Part shown: positions 39,076 through 49,339 of the stretch, piece by piece | Layout of the letters: each line of letters starts with the position of its first letter | Position numbering within the stretch: position 1 is the first letter of the stretch | Assembly (NCBI RefSeq): GCF_024448985.1 | Contig: NZ_JAMOII010000014.1 | Coordinates: 30,797 to 94,796 of the forward strand | From: Stutzerimonas stutzeri | Lineage (GTDB): Bacteria; Pseudomonadota; Gammaproteobacteria; Pseudomonadales; Pseudomonadaceae | Length of the DNA: 64,000 nt | Direction: 5' to 3' | Notes under the pieces: model-generated | What the model was told of the DNA's origin: nothing | The model's input: the letters and a program-made list of their open reading frames with translations, nothing else | Database searches by the model: none | Program-made: the position numbers and the translations under genes

Positions 39076-39483
39076 ATGCCGAACGAACGCGCCTCAACCG
39101 AGCAGCGGCTATTCGCCAAGCGCCTACGCAGCCAGCTCACTGATTGCGAACGCCTCCTGTGGCGGCAGTTGCGTAATCGTCAACTGGGAGGAATGAAGTT
39201 TCGACGTCAGCATCCTAGTCCACCGTATGTGCTGGATTTCTATTGTGCGGAACGGATGCTGGTCGTCGAGCTCGACGGTGGCCAACACTACGAGGAAATC
39301 GGCCTGGAGAAGGACCGGCTGAGGACTGACTATCTGGAGCGCCAAGGCTTGGAAGTGCTGCGGTTCAGCAACCTGGACGTGTTGCAAAATCTGGATGGCG
39401 TTCTGACTGAAATACTCCGTTGGGTCGAGGCCCGCTCCCCTCACCCCAACCCTCTCCCCAAAGGTGAGAGGGAGCTGGACTGA
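39076..39483 (+). CDS. DUF559 (Vsr-like endonuclease fold) protein with repeat-derived tail
   Basis: 135 residues. The DUF559 core is complete (RLRSQLTDCERLLWRQLRNR, FRRQHPSPPYVLDFYC, LVVELDGGQHYEE, VLRFSNLDVL), with the D-(D/E)-x-x-like acidic positions of the PD-(D/E)XK/Vsr-type fold; the biological role of these proteins is unknown. The last 16 or so residues (SPHPNPLPKGERELD) are encoded by a palindromic repeat at 39437-39472, so that tail is probably an addition rather than domain sequence. Confidence 0.85.
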   Translation: MPNERASTEQRLFAKRLRSQLTDCERLLWRQLRNRQLGGMKFRRQHPSPPYVLDFYCAERMLVVELDGGQHYEEIGLEKDRLRTDYLERQGLEVLRFSNLDVLQNLDGVLTEILRWVEARSPHPNPLPKGERELD

Positions 39484-39637
39484 GGCGATCCCGACCACCG
39501 TAGCGACGCGCAGCTGTCGATACGCTAAGGCTTCAACCGTTACTCGCTGCGACTTACAAGGTCAGCCAGACCCAATACGCCGCTCCCACTCGAAACAGTC
39601 CCCTCTCCCCTCAGGGGAGAGGGCTAGGGTGAGGGGA
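39437..39637. repeat. Inverted pair of GC-rich palindromic repeats
   Basis: 39437-39472 starts CCCCTCACCCCAACCCTCTC; 39601-39637 is the reverse complement of the same motif with a few changes (ends GGGCTAGGGTGAGGGG). Each copy is itself partly palindromic. The left copy codes the tail of the DUF559 protein; the right copy is intergenic before gcd. Repeats of this type are widespread in proteobacteria and give the recurrent SPHPNPLP peptide. Confidence 0.75.
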
Positions 39638-39712
39638 CGTGGCGCCGCCGTACACCTTCGGCTATACCGGCAACGGCGCTCACCAGGCAACCCAACGCCT
39701 GAATATCAGCGC

Positions 39713-42118
39713 CTATTGCCCTTCCTCCAACGTCCACGCCACCACCGAATCCCCAATCTTGGTCCCAAACGATCCGTGCCCGCCGGCCATCTGCACGACG
39801 TACTGCTTGCCGGTTTTCTCCGAGACATAGGTCATCGGCGTCGCCTGCCCGCCCGCCGGCAGCCGCCCCTTCCACAGCTCTTTACCGCTCTGCAGGTCAT
39901 AGGCGCGCAGGTAGTAATCCAGGGTGCCGCTCATGAAGGCGACACCGCCAGCGGTGACGATCGGCCCACCCAGCGCCGGCGTGCCCACCGGGAAGGGGAT
40001 GCCGAGCGGCGCGCTGTCGCGGCTGGTGCCATTCTTGTGCATCCAGACTTTTTTCATGCTGCGCAGATCAACTGCAGTGACGAAGCCCCATGGCGGCGTC
40101 TGGCACGGCAGACCGAGCACCGACATGAACGGCTCCAACCGCACCATATAGGGTGCACCGAGGTTGGGTTGCAGCCCAGTCTCGCCGCCACCGGTGCGTT
40201 CTTCTGGATCGACTTCGCTGCGCTTGACCATGGTCGACTTGAACGCCAGATAGTTCGGCGCACCGAACAGCAGCTGCCGGCTCGGATCGACCGCCACGGA
40301 CGGCCAGTTGAAAGTGCCCACATTTCCCGGATAGATCAGCGAGCCTTGCTCCGACGGCGGCGTAAAGTCACCGTCATAGCGCAGCTTGCGGAACTGGATG
40401 CGGCACATCATCTGGTCTAGCGGTGTGCCACCCCACATGTCCTTTTCATACAGCGGCTCGTCCGGTGCATAGCTGAGCGCAGAAACCGGCTGGGTCGGCG
40501 CCGCATAGTCACCTTCCACTGTGCCCTGCGGTACCGGAATTTCCTCGACCGGAACGATCGGGACGCCCGTGCGGCGGTCCAGCACGAACAGGTCGCCGCG
40601 CTTGGTCGGCTGGATGATGGCCGGCACCTTACCCTGCGGCCCGTCGATATCCACCAGCGTGGGCTGGGACGGCAAATCGCGGTCCCAGAGGTCGTGGTGC
40701 ACCGTCTGGAATTCCCAGCGCACCTTGCCGGTCTCCAGACCGAGCGCGACGAGGGTGTCGGTAAAGCGCTCGGATTCGGGCGTACGCGGCACGGCCCATT
40801 GGTCCGGCGTCTGGTTGCCGGTGGGGATATAGACCAGCCCCAGCGCCTCGTCGGCAGTAGCAATGGTCCAGGAATTCGGCGTGCTGCGCACATAGGTCTC
40901 GCCCGGTGCCAGCGGATCGGTAGCATCCGGGTTGCCCGGATCGAAATTCCACACCAGTCGCCCGTTGCGCACGTCATAGGCACGAATGACGCCGCCGGGT
41001 GAGTCCACCGCACCGTTGTCGGTAATCGAGCCGCCGACGATGACCAGCTTCTCGGTTACTACAGGGGGCGACGTCGGCAGATAAACGCCCAGCGCGCCTT
41101 CGCCGAGGCCGAGTTTCAGGTCCACCACACCGGCATCGCCGAAGTCCTCGCAAGGCTTGCCGTCTTCTGTATCCAGCGCGATCAGCGTGCCGTCATTGGT
41201 TGGCAGAAACAGCCGGCGCTCACAGCGGGCCGCAGCTTGGTCCGGCGGCGGGACACTCGTCGCGCCCTGGCCATAGGAACCGGCATCGTGAAACGCGAGG
41301 CCGCGGCAGGTCATGTGCTGGTAGTACTCAGCATCACGGTTGATGCTCGGATCGAAGCGCCAACGCTCCTCGCCAGTATCGGCATCCAGCGCGATAGCGA
41401 TGCTGTGCGGCGTGCAGATGAACAGCGTGTCGCCCACTTTCAGCGGCGTCACCTGATTGGTCAGCTCGCCCGGATCGCCCTCACCCGGCAAATCGCCGGT
41501 GTGATATTCCCAGGCCTTCTCCAACCGCCCGACGTTTTCGGGAGTAATCAGGTCCGCCGTCGAATAGCGATCACCATCGCTGGAGCCGCCGTAGGCTGGC
41601 CACTCGCTTGCCGAGCGCCCCGCCTGTCCGTCGGGTTCGAGGCCCTGCATCTGCGCGTCGCTGAACGCGCCCTCGATCGAGTGATAGTCCTGCGTCAGCG
41701 AGTAGCCGGCCATCAGCGCCCCGGCCAGCAAGCCGAGCCCGAGCAACCCACTGGCGCCGTCACGCCAGACCAGCCGATCGCTCACGTACCGATTGACGAA
41801 GGGCAGAATCAGCCAGAGGCCGAGGATGCACCAGAGATCAATTCGTGGCGCCAGCTGCCACCAATCGAACCCGACCTCGTAGAACGTCCAGACCAGAGTC
41901 GCCAGCAACTGCAATGCATACAACCAGATAGCCGCACGCCGCCGGGCAAACAGCAGAGCGGCGACGATGAGCAGCACGATTCCAGCGCTCAGGTAATACC
42001 AGGACCCACCCAGTACCGCGAGGTAACCACCGCCGATCGTCATCAGCGCCCCCAACACCAGCACAACAATGGCCGTCAGGGTGATACGCAAGGGACGCGG
42101 CCCGTATTCGATGCTCAT
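39713..42118 (-). CDS. gcd: PQQ-dependent membrane-bound glucose dehydrogenase
   Basis: 801-residue quinoprotein oxidising glucose to gluconolactone in the periplasm and passing electrons to ubiquinone. Five N-terminal TM segments (residues about 10-145), then an eight-bladed propeller with the GDH-type landmarks (SEWPAYGGSSDGDRYSTADL at the start of the domain, TPLKVGDTLFIC, FGDAGVVDLK). Length fits the family. No pqq genes are in the window, so cofactor supply comes from elsewhere. Confidence 0.95.
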   Translation of the reverse strand: MSIEYGPRPLRITLTAIVVLVLGALMTIGGGYLAVLGGSWYYLSAGIVLLIVAALLFARRRAAIWLYALQLLATLVWTFYEVGFDWWQLAPRIDLWCILGLWLILPFVNRYVSDRLVWRDGASGLLGLGLLAGALMAGYSLTQDYHSIEGAFSDAQMQGLEPDGQAGRSASEWPAYGGSSDGDRYSTADLITPENVGRLEKAWEYHTGDLPGEGDPGELTNQVTPLKVGDTLFICTPHSIAIALDADTGEERWRFDPSINRDAEYYQHMTCRGLAFHDAGSYGQGATSVPPPDQAAARCERRLFLPTNDGTLIALDTEDGKPCEDFGDAGVVDLKLGLGEGALGVYLPTSPPVVTEKLVIVGGSITDNGAVDSPGGVIRAYDVRNGRLVWNFDPGNPDATDPLAPGETYVRSTPNSWTIATADEALGLVYIPTGNQTPDQWAVPRTPESERFTDTLVALGLETGKVRWEFQTVHHDLWDRDLPSQPTLVDIDGPQGKVPAIIQPTKRGDLFVLDRRTGVPIVPVEEIPVPQGTVEGDYAAPTQPVSALSYAPDEPLYEKDMWGGTPLDQMMCRIQFRKLRYDGDFTPPSEQGSLIYPGNVGTFNWPSVAVDPSRQLLFGAPNYLAFKSTMVKRSEVDPEERTGGGETGLQPNLGAPYMVRLEPFMSVLGLPCQTPPWGFVTAVDLRSMKKVWMHKNGTSRDSAPLGIPFPVGTPALGGPIVTAGGVAFMSGTLDYYLRAYDLQSGKELWKGRLPAGGQATPMTYVSEKTGKQYVVQMAGGHGSFGTKIGDSVVAWTLEEGQ

Positions 42119-42241
42119 CCAACGCTCTCCAGCCGGTTCGTTTCAACGCAAAAGCTGGCGAAACGTTCTGACACAGAATTTCGACCAGCTTTTAGTGGAT
42201 GCAGCGGAAAGGCGTTTAGTTCAGCGGTTTCGGCCCGCTGG

Positions 42242-43981
42242 TCAGGTCGCTGCGCCAATGGCGAGCGGCTGTGCCTCAGGCTTCTTGATCACGGCATAGA
42301 TCACGCCTGTTACCAGACTGCCGGCCAGAATCGCCAACAGATACAGCAGCGCATGGTTGATGGCGTTGGGGATCAGCAGCACAAACAACCCGCCGTGAGG
42401 CGCGAGCAGCTTGGCGCCGAAGGCCATCGACAGCGCCCCGGTCAGCGCGCCACCGGCGATGCTGGCCGGGATCACCCGCAGCGGGTCTTTTGCAGCGAAG
42501 GGAATCGCGCCCTCGGAGATGAAACAACAACCGAGCACCAGCGCCGCCTTGCCGGCTTCGCGTTCGCTCTGGGCGAACTTGCGTCGGGCGATCAGGCTGG
42601 CGATGCCCATGCCGATCGGCGGCACCATGCCGGCGGCCATCGTTGCCGCCATGGGTGCGTAACTCTGCGAGGCGAGCAGGCCGACCGAAAACGCATAGGC
42701 CGCCTTGTTCACCGGGCCGCCGAGGTCGACGCACATCATGGTGCCGAGCAGCAACCCGAGCAGGACGGCGTTGGACGTGCCCATGGTGTCGAGAAACTCG
42801 GTCAACCCCGCGAGCATTTTCGCCACCGGTGTGCCCACCACATAAATCATCACCAGGCCGGTGATCAAGCTGGCCAGCAGCGGAATGATCAGGATTGGCT
42901 TGAGCGATTCGACACTCGCCGGCAGCGGAATCCAGCGGCTGACCGCCTTGGCCGCATAACCGGCCACGAAGCCGGCGATGATTCCGCCAATGAAGCCCGC
43001 GCCGAGCGTTCCGGCCAACAAGCCACCAATCATGCCGGGCGCTAGTCCGGGTCGATCAGCAATCGAATAAGCAATGTAGCCGGCCAGCAAGGGCACCATC
43101 AGTTGGAAGGCCGTCTCGCCGCCGATCTTCATCAGCGCCGCCGCCAAGGTGCCCTCCTCTTTGAACGCCTCGATGCCAAAGACGAACGACAGCGCGATCA
43201 ACAGACCGCCAGCCACCACCATCGGCAACATGTATGAAACGCCAGTGAGCAGGTGCTTGTAGACGCCGGTTTTCTCGCCCTTCTGCTCGCTGCCACCGGC
43301 GCTGACCGCGGCGCCGCTGCTGAACACCGTGGCTTCCTCCAGTGCCCGATCCAGTGTCGCATCGGGCTGTTTTAGCGCCACGCCGGTGCCGCAGCGAAAC
43401 ACCCGCTTACCGGCGAAGCGGGCGACATCCACCTCGATATCGGCTGCAAGCAGCACTGCATCTGCATCGGCAATCGCCTGGGGGTCCAGTACGTTACGTG
43501 CACCCACCGAGCCACGGGTTTCCACTTGCAAGTCGTATCCCTTGCGGGTCGCCGCCTGCTGCAGGGCTTCGGCAGCCATGAAGGTGTGCGCGACGCCGGT
43601 CGGGCATGCGGTGATGGCCACCAGCTTGGGTTTGCTGCTGGTCTGGGCAGCATCAGGGTCATCATCCTGTTGCAATTCGCTGGCGTTCTCCGCGGCGCTG
43701 CGCAGGAAACCTTCAGGATCGAGCAGGGCTTCGGATGGGGTCGATTGCGCGACGCGCTTGCCGATGAAGCGCTGCAGCGACAACGGCCCGGTCTTGACCA
43801 CCACGACTAGGTCCGCATTGGCGATCTGCGCGGGCGTCAGCGGCGAGCCGATGGCCTTGGGATCGTGGACTTCCACGGCGGTCGACCAGCCCAGGCGATG
43901 GGCAGCCGCTTCGAGCAAGCGCGACGTGAGCACGCTGGTGACCATTCCGTTGGGGCAGGCCGTGACGATGAGAAGATTCAT
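42242..43981 (-). CDS. fruA: PTS fructose transporter subunit IIBC
   Basis: 579 residues that phosphorylate and import fructose as fructose-1-phosphate. Domains: IIB' (about 1-100, with Cys9 in TACPNGM), IIB (about 118-215, phospho-cysteine C126 in ACPTGVAHTFMAAE) and IIC with about eight to ten membrane segments (GVSYMLPMVVAGGLLIALS to the end). ATG at 43981 is preceded by AGAGGTG. It is the last gene of fruB-fruK-fruA; a palindromic element separates it from fruK. Confidence 0.95.
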   Translation of the reverse strand: MNLLIVTACPNGMVTSVLTSRLLEAAAHRLGWSTAVEVHDPKAIGSPLTPAQIANADLVVVVKTGPLSLQRFIGKRVAQSTPSEALLDPEGFLRSAAENASELQQDDDPDAAQTSSKPKLVAITACPTGVAHTFMAAEALQQAATRKGYDLQVETRGSVGARNVLDPQAIADADAVLLAADIEVDVARFAGKRVFRCGTGVALKQPDATLDRALEEATVFSSGAAVSAGGSEQKGEKTGVYKHLLTGVSYMLPMVVAGGLLIALSFVFGIEAFKEEGTLAAALMKIGGETAFQLMVPLLAGYIAYSIADRPGLAPGMIGGLLAGTLGAGFIGGIIAGFVAGYAAKAVSRWIPLPASVESLKPILIIPLLASLITGLVMIYVVGTPVAKMLAGLTEFLDTMGTSNAVLLGLLLGTMMCVDLGGPVNKAAYAFSVGLLASQSYAPMAATMAAGMVPPIGMGIASLIARRKFAQSEREAGKAALVLGCCFISEGAIPFAAKDPLRVIPASIAGGALTGALSMAFGAKLLAPHGGLFVLLIPNAINHALLYLLAILAGSLVTGVIYAVIKKPEAQPLAIGAAT

Positions 43982-44006
43982 TCCTTTCACCTCTTATTGG
44001 AATTGG

Positions 44007-44087
44007 CAGGCCGTTGAAAACGCAGGCGAGGCAGGCAAGACTGTTTTTAACGACGTATTGCCAACGCAGGTAGTTTTCAACGGCCTG
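44007..44087. mobile_element. Inverted-repeat element between fruK and fruA
   Basis: 81 bp with perfect 15-bp arms CAGGCCGTTGAAAAC and GTTTTCAACGGCCTG; the right arm ends at the base before the fruK stop codon (complement of 44088-44090). TTATTGG occurs on both sides (43994-44000 and 44088-44094), a possible target duplication with six extra bases at the left. The arms resemble the element at 28084-28255. Confidence 0.65.
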
Positions 44088-45026
44088 TTATTGGTTCAGC
44101 GGCTGGAGCCGGACTGCAGCCTCCAGCTCGGCGAGTTGTGCCGTGTCGGTAATACCGAAGCCGATTTGCCCGACCGCTTGTGCAGCGATGGCGGTGGCGT
44201 GGCTCAGGGTGCGTTCGATGGACCATTTTTCTAGCAAGCCGTGAAGCATGCCGGCGAGCAGCGAGTCACCCGCACCGACAGTGCTGACCACCTGCACTTT
44301 GGGCGGATGGGCATGCAAACCAGTGCTTGGTGCAAACCAGCTCACGCCCTCGGCGCCCTGTGAGATGACCACGTGCTCGACGCCTTCGACCTGCAATCGC
44401 CAGGCCTCACGAGCGAGCGCCTGCGCATCCCCGGCGTTCATCCCACGGGCTTCGGCCAGCTCCTCTTCGTTGGGCTTGATCAGCCAGGGCGCCGTCGCCA
44501 AGCCGGCGCGCAGAGCCGCGCCACTGGTATCCAACGCGACCCGCACGCCGAGTTGCTTGAGCGTGCGCAACAGTTCGACGAACCACTCCACTTGAACGCC
44601 GCGCGGCAGGCTGCCGGCGACCACCACCAGATCATGTGCGGGCGCGAGGCGCTTTAGCCTGGCTAGCAGCTCGACGCGCTCCGCCTCGGCGACCATCAAC
44701 CCCGGGCCGTTGATATCGGTGACCTGCCCGCCAGCTTCAGCCAGTTTGATATTGCTGCGGGTATCCCCCGCTACTCGTACGAACTCATCGGCGAACCCGC
44801 GCGTCTCGAACAACTGCTCGAACGCCTGCGGATTGTCCGCGCCAAGAAAGCCGGTCACGGTCAGTTGGTGGCCGAGGTCGGCCAGCACCTGCGCCACGTT
44901 GAGGCCTTTGCCGGCGGCATGCACTTGGAGACTTTCGCTGCGGTTGACCTCGCCCAGGCGCAGCGACGGCAGCTGCACGGTCAGGTCAAGTGCGGGATTA
45001 AGGGTCACCGTCAGGACGCGCGCCAT
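44088..45026 (-). CDS. fruK: 1-phosphofructokinase
   Basis: 312-residue PfkB-family kinase converting fructose-1-phosphate to fructose-1,6-bisphosphate. Family signatures: the N-terminal ARVLTVTLNPALDLTV, AAGKGLNVAQVLADLG and the catalytic GAGDSLLAG near residue 250. ATG at 45026 shares its A with the fruB stop (TGATG), so the two are coupled. Confidence 0.95.
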   Translation of the reverse strand: MARVLTVTLNPALDLTVQLPSLRLGEVNRSESLQVHAAGKGLNVAQVLADLGHQLTVTGFLGADNPQAFEQLFETRGFADEFVRVAGDTRSNIKLAEAGGQVTDINGPGLMVAEAERVELLARLKRLAPAHDLVVVAGSLPRGVQVEWFVELLRTLKQLGVRVALDTSGAALRAGLATAPWLIKPNEEELAEARGMNAGDAQALAREAWRLQVEGVEHVVISQGAEGVSWFAPSTGLHAHPPKVQVVSTVGAGDSLLAGMLHGLLEKWSIERTLSHATAIAAQAVGQIGFGITDTAQLAELEAAVRLQPLNQ

Positions 45027-47914
45027 CAGCAATGCTCCCCGACGAAGGCACGCACTTCATGCGCACCCGGCAACAGCAACGCTTGCCGGGCCAACCGCTG
45101 GCAGACACTGAAATCCAGCTCCCTCACTCGCGCCTTGACCAGCGCGATGCTGCGCGCGGACACGCTCAGCTCGTCGACACCGAGGCCCACCAGCATCGGC
45201 ACCGCCAGCGCATCGGCTGCCAGCTCGCCACAAACGCCTACCCATTTACCGTGTGCATGCGCGGCTTCGACCGTCATGTCGATCAGCCGCAGCACCGCCG
45301 GATGCAGCCCATCGGCCTGACCGGAAAGCGTCGGGTGGCCGCGGTCGATAGCCAGGGTGTATTGAGTCAGGTCATTGGTGCCGATGCTGAAGAAATCCAC
45401 TTCCTGCGCCAGCACCGGTGCGATCAGCGCGGCGGACGGGATTTCGATCATGATGCCGACCTGCAGATCGGCCACCGGCAGCTCCGCGCGCAGGCGATCG
45501 ACCATGGCTTTGGCGCTACGCCACTCATCGATGTTGCCCACCATGGGAAACATGATCCGCAACGGGCGACCGTCGGCGCAGGCCAGCAACGCGCGCAACT
45601 GGGTTTCGAGAATGTCCGGGCGTTGCAGGCTCAGACGAATGCCGCGCACGCCGAGGAAGGGGTTTTCCTCGGCTGGCATTGGCCAGTACGGCAACGGCTT
45701 GTCGCCACCGACGTCCAGCGTCCGCACCACCAAGGGCCGCCCTTCGAGCGCCTCCAGCACGCGGCGGTATTCCGCTTCCTGAGTCGCCTGGTCCGGCGCC
45801 TGGGAGTGGTTCATGAACACCAGCTCGGTGCGCAGCAGGCCGATGGCTTCAGCTCCGAGGGCAACGGCTTCGACGGTCTCGCCGGCCGCGCCAATGTTGG
45901 CGGCGATCTCTACCGGATGACCGTCGCGAGTGATCGCCGGCTCCATTCGTCTCTCGTTCGCCAGGCGTTTGCATTCCTCCCGCTCGGCGCGTTCGCTTCG
46001 GGCGTCTGCCATCTGCGCAGCGCTCGGCGCGACCAGCAGTTCGCCGCGCTCGCCGTCGAGCAGCAATAGCGTGTTCGCTGCCAACCCCAGCACGCCAGGC
46101 CCAGCGCCAACGATGGCCGGGATACCCAACGCACGGGCGATGATCGCGCTGTGCGAGGTCGCGCCGCCGCCAGCGGTAAGAATGCCGGCAACGCGCTGGC
46201 AATTGAGCGTGGCAACGTCCGACGGCGCCACTTCGTCCATCACCAGAATGTAAGGCTCGTCCGGCGCCTGTTCCGCCTCGACGCCGGTGAGACAGGCCAG
46301 CACGCGGCGGCCGACGTCACGCAGATCCGCCGCGCGCTCGGCCAGCAGCTTGTCGTGCAGCGATTCCTGTTGCTGCGCGGCGTTTTCGATTTCCTCGACC
46401 CAGGCGGCTTCGGCGCTCACGCCCTTTTTTAGTCGTGCCTGTACTTCCTCGCGCAACGCCGGGTCGCGCAGCATGGCCTGGTGGGTCGTGAAGATGTCGC
46501 GAATGCTGGCGACCTGGCTTTCCTCGATCAGCACACCGATTTCGCTAAAAACGCGGTCGAGCGCCGTATCCAGGCGCTGCAGCTCGGCCTCCGGGGATTC
46601 GCCGTGCTTGGGGTAGTCGATCACCTGCGGCTTGCGTACCAAGACCGGGCCGATGGCGATGCCGGGCGAGGCGGCAATGGCCATTACCCGCTCGCCATCA
46701 CGCAGCGCCGCTTGTTCGACGGTCTCTCGATCAGGCTGCGCGGCAAGCGACGCACCGGCGTTTTCCATCATCTGGCCCGGCGCAGGCAAAGGCTCGACCT
46801 CTTCGCCCAGGCCCTTTTCCACAGCGCGCACCAGGGCCGGTAACGCATCGCCGGCTATCGAAGGCTCGGCAACGAATTCCAATACCTGACCACGATGCGC
46901 GCCCATTGCTAGGAGCTTGCTCAGACTCTTGACCGACACGCCAGCACTCTCGCTACCGGCCAGCCGCACGCGGATGTCGCCATCGAAGGCCTGGGCGATT
47001 TCGGTCAGCACCTTGGCCGGCCGCGCATGCAGGCCGTGGGCATTGGCCAACGGCACCTGAGCGCTTGGCCAGTCGGCGGGTACGTCGCCGCCCAGAGCTT
47101 CCAACACCACGCGGCTGGACGTCGCCTGGCTGAGTTCCTGCCCGCGCCCCTCGATCAATAGATTGCACAGGCGCTCGAGCATTGCCCGATGCGCCTCACC
47201 CAGACTGGCGAGCACGAACAGGCCATTGAGCGGTTGCCCCTGGTGTAGCAACGAATTGCTTGGCGTGACGAAGGCCAGCCCAGGACGTTGCACCGACTGT
47301 TCGCTGCTCAGCCACCACAGCCCATCACCCAGCGGCAGCGCCTGGCTCAGTGCCAGCCCGGCATTGAAGCCGGGCTCCACGCACTGGGCGCGCTTGAGCA
47401 ATTTGACGCCCTGCCAGGCCAACTCGTCGAAGTCATCGGCTGCTACACCGAGCGCTACCAGTTCACCATCCAGCGCCAATGCCTGCGGCGCGCCTTGCAG
47501 CAGATCGATGATCGCCTCGGGGCTCTCGACTTTTTGCAGCGCCTCGCTGAGATCGCCTTCGCCAAGCGCTCGGGTCAACAACTGCAGCAAACGCAGATGC
47601 TCATCCGAACGCGCGGCGATGCCGATGGCGAGGTAAACCTGCTGGCCGTTGCCCCAGTCCACGCCGCCGGGAAAGTGCAGCAGGCGTACGCCGGTGGTGA
47701 ACACCTGATCGCGGGTTTCCGGCGTGCCGTGGGGGATGGCAATGCCCTGGCCAAGAAAGGTCGAGCCCTGCGCTTCGCGCGCACGAAGCCCGTCGAGATA
47801 ACCGGGCGCCACCAGCCCGTCAGCGACCAGCACCTCGGCCAGCAAGGCCAGGGCGGCAGGCTTGTCGGTGGCCGTCTGATGCATGTGTATATGCTGGGCA
47901 TTCAACTCAAGCAT
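45026..47914 (-). CDS. fruB: PTS fructose EIIA-HPr-EI fusion (FruB)
   Basis: 962-residue cytoplasmic fusion delivering phosphate to FruA without the general PTS: EIIA domain (about 1-145, H62 in [12 protein letters not shown]), HPr domain (about 285-370, H296 in [12 protein letters not shown]) and EI domain (about 405-955, H588 in [12 protein letters not shown]), typical of pseudomonads. ATG at 47914 is chosen for the EIIA-like start; there is no conserved sequence further upstream. First gene of the operon, with a palindromic operator about 90 bp upstream. Confidence 0.95.
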   Translation of the reverse strand: MLELNAQHIHMHQTATDKPAALALLAEVLVADGLVAPGYLDGLRAREAQGSTFLGQGIAIPHGTPETRDQVFTTGVRLLHFPGGVDWGNGQQVYLAIGIAARSDEHLRLLQLLTRALGEGDLSEALQKVESPEAIIDLLQGAPQALALDGELVALGVAADDFDELAWQGVKLLKRAQCVEPGFNAGLALSQALPLGDGLWWLSSEQSVQRPGLAFVTPSNSLLHQGQPLNGLFVLASLGEAHRAMLERLCNLLIEGRGQELSQATSSRVVLEALGGDVPADWPSAQVPLANAHGLHARPAKVLTEIAQAFDGDIRVRLAGSESAGVSVKSLSKLLAMGAHRGQVLEFVAEPSIAGDALPALVRAVEKGLGEEVEPLPAPGQMMENAGASLAAQPDRETVEQAALRDGERVMAIAASPGIAIGPVLVRKPQVIDYPKHGESPEAELQRLDTALDRVFSEIGVLIEESQVASIRDIFTTHQAMLRDPALREEVQARLKKGVSAEAAWVEEIENAAQQQESLHDKLLAERAADLRDVGRRVLACLTGVEAEQAPDEPYILVMDEVAPSDVATLNCQRVAGILTAGGGATSHSAIIARALGIPAIVGAGPGVLGLAANTLLLLDGERGELLVAPSAAQMADARSERAEREECKRLANERRMEPAITRDGHPVEIAANIGAAGETVEAVALGAEAIGLLRTELVFMNHSQAPDQATQEAEYRRVLEALEGRPLVVRTLDVGGDKPLPYWPMPAEENPFLGVRGIRLSLQRPDILETQLRALLACADGRPLRIMFPMVGNIDEWRSAKAMVDRLRAELPVADLQVGIMIEIPSAALIAPVLAQEVDFFSIGTNDLTQYTLAIDRGHPTLSGQADGLHPAVLRLIDMTVEAAHAHGKWVGVCGELAADALAVPMLVGLGVDELSVSARSIALVKARVRELDFSVCQRLARQALLLPGAHEVRAFVGEHC

Positions 47915-48000
47915 GAAGAACTCCTGTGCGGGCTCACGATTGTTTCTTTGCCGGCCGGCCGGGATTGAGATAACGGGCTGGCGCTTATGACCGGATAGCT

Positions 48001-48016
48001 GCTGAAACGTTTCAGC
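48001..48016. promoter_or_regulatory. FruR/Cra-like operator of fruBKA
   Basis: GCTGAAACGTTTCAGC is a perfect 16-bp palindrome matching the TGAAACGTTTCA core bound by FruR/Cra proteins, 87 bp upstream of fruB and 250 bp upstream of fruR. Fructose-1-phosphate is the usual inducer. Confidence 0.8.
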
Positions 48017-48083
48017 AAAGACTGACACATTACGCAATATTGGGTAACTCTAGAAGCCCGAGTTCATACCACCCGTCTCGAGT

Positions 48084-48255
48084 AGGGTCTGCTCCGTTTC
48101 GCTGCGAGCCGCGCAACCCGAAGGGACGCGCCAGTTTTTTGCGCGATACTGCGTTTCTCGTCGCTTATTTGGACGACCAAACTGCACGACTCGCGCCTTG
48201 TCTCGCGCAAAAAAAATGGCGCCGTCGCGGCCGCGACGAAACGGGAACAGACCCT
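48084..48255. mobile_element. MITE-like element, family AGGGTCTGTT, copy B
   Basis: 172 bp starting AGGGTCTGCTCCGTTTCG and ending CGAAACGGGAACAGACCCT; inverted relative to the copy at 51635. The right end joins AAGGA (48256-48260), the apparent fruR ribosome binding site. It fills most of the fruB/fruR intergenic region between the operator and fruR. Confidence 0.8.
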
Positions 48256-48267
48256 AAGGACCGCTCG

Positions 48268-49269
48268 TTGAAACTGACTGACATCGCCCGCCTCGCCAAC
48301 GTCTCGGTGACCACTGCCAGCTACGTGCTCAACGGCAAAGCCGTACAGCGACGAATAAGCCAGGCCACGGTGGACCGAGTGATGGCAGTGGCTGAGCGAC
48401 AGGGTTTCCAGCTCGATCAACAGGCGGCCGGTTTGCGACGCGGGCAGTCACGCACCCTGGGCTTCATCGTCCCCGACCTGGAAAACCCCAGCTATGCGCG
48501 GTTGGCGAAACTGCTCGAACAACGCGCCCGGCTACGTGGCTATCAGTTATTGATCGTGGGCTCCGATGACGAGCCGGATACCGAACGCCAGGTCATACAG
48601 GTGCTGCGCTCGCGGCGCTGCGATGCGCTGATCGTTGCCAGCTGCCTGCCAGCTGACGACGCCAGTTACCTCAAGCTGCTCGCCGCCGGCACGCCGATCA
48701 TCGCCCTCGACCGAGCACTGGACCCGGAGCAGTTCTGCTCGGTAGTCAGCGACGATCGCCAAGCCGCCGCACAACTGACGCACTCCCTGCATTCGCCAAC
48801 CGACGCGCATATCGTGCTGATCAGCGCTCGGCCCGGCTTGCGCATCAGTCAGCAGCGCGAAGAGGGTTTCCGCCAGGCACTCGCTCAGCATCATGGAAAA
48901 ATCAGCGTGTTGCAGGCCGAGCAGTTCAGCCGCGCCTGCGGCCGTGAGCAGATGTTGGCGCTGCTCGATCGCGGCGAGATGCCCGACGCGTTGATCACCA
49001 CCGCCTACGTTCTGCTCGAAGGCGTCTTCGATGCCCTAAGCGAACGCGGTCTGCTATGGCCTGCGCAGCTGCGGCTGGCGACCTTTGGTGACGCGCAGTT
49101 GCTGGACTTTCTGCCGATACGGGTCAACGCCATCTCCCAGCAACATGAGCAGATCGCCGAGCTGGCGCTGGACCAGGCGATTCGCGCCATCGAGCAGAAC
49201 GACTACCGCCCCGGCGTGCTCGCCGTGGAACGGGTGCTCAAGGTACGCCGCACCGCCGAGACCATTTGA
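48268..49269 (+). CDS. fruR: Fructose operon regulator FruR (LacI family)
   Basis: 333-residue LacI/GalR-type repressor, also called Cra. Starts LKLTDIARLANVSVTTASYV, a helix-turn-helix at residues 1-20, hinge about 45-60, then a periplasmic-binding-like domain (GFIVPDLENPSYARLAK). The TTG at 48268 is chosen because AAGGA is 7 nt upstream and the resulting N-terminus fits FruR; longer in-frame sequence is inside the element. It faces away from fruB and probably controls it through 48001-48016. Confidence 0.92.
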   Translation: MKLTDIARLANVSVTTASYVLNGKAVQRRISQATVDRVMAVAERQGFQLDQQAAGLRRGQSRTLGFIVPDLENPSYARLAKLLEQRARLRGYQLLIVGSDDEPDTERQVIQVLRSRRCDALIVASCLPADDASYLKLLAAGTPIIALDRALDPEQFCSVVSDDRQAAAQLTHSLHSPTDAHIVLISARPGLRISQQREEGFRQALAQHHGKISVLQAEQFSRACGREQMLALLDRGEMPDALITTAYVLLEGVFDALSERGLLWPAQLRLATFGDAQLLDFLPIRVNAISQQHEQIAELALDQAIRAIEQNDYRPGVLAVERVLKVRRTAETI

Positions 49270-49339
49270 ACCGATGCTGCCCCTTGCGAGCATCGGCGTG
49301 CTGACGGAAGCTAGCGGCCTTCCAACGAGCCGCCCTTTG

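Noticed and set aside
41237-43045. 602-codon plus-strand open frame across gcd and fruA
   Set aside because: It is opposite two well-identified genes, has no conserved domain and no ribosome binding site. Long antisense frames are common in GC-rich DNA.
45032-46069. 345-codon plus-strand frame within fruB
   Set aside because: Antisense to the EI domain, whose motifs are intact.
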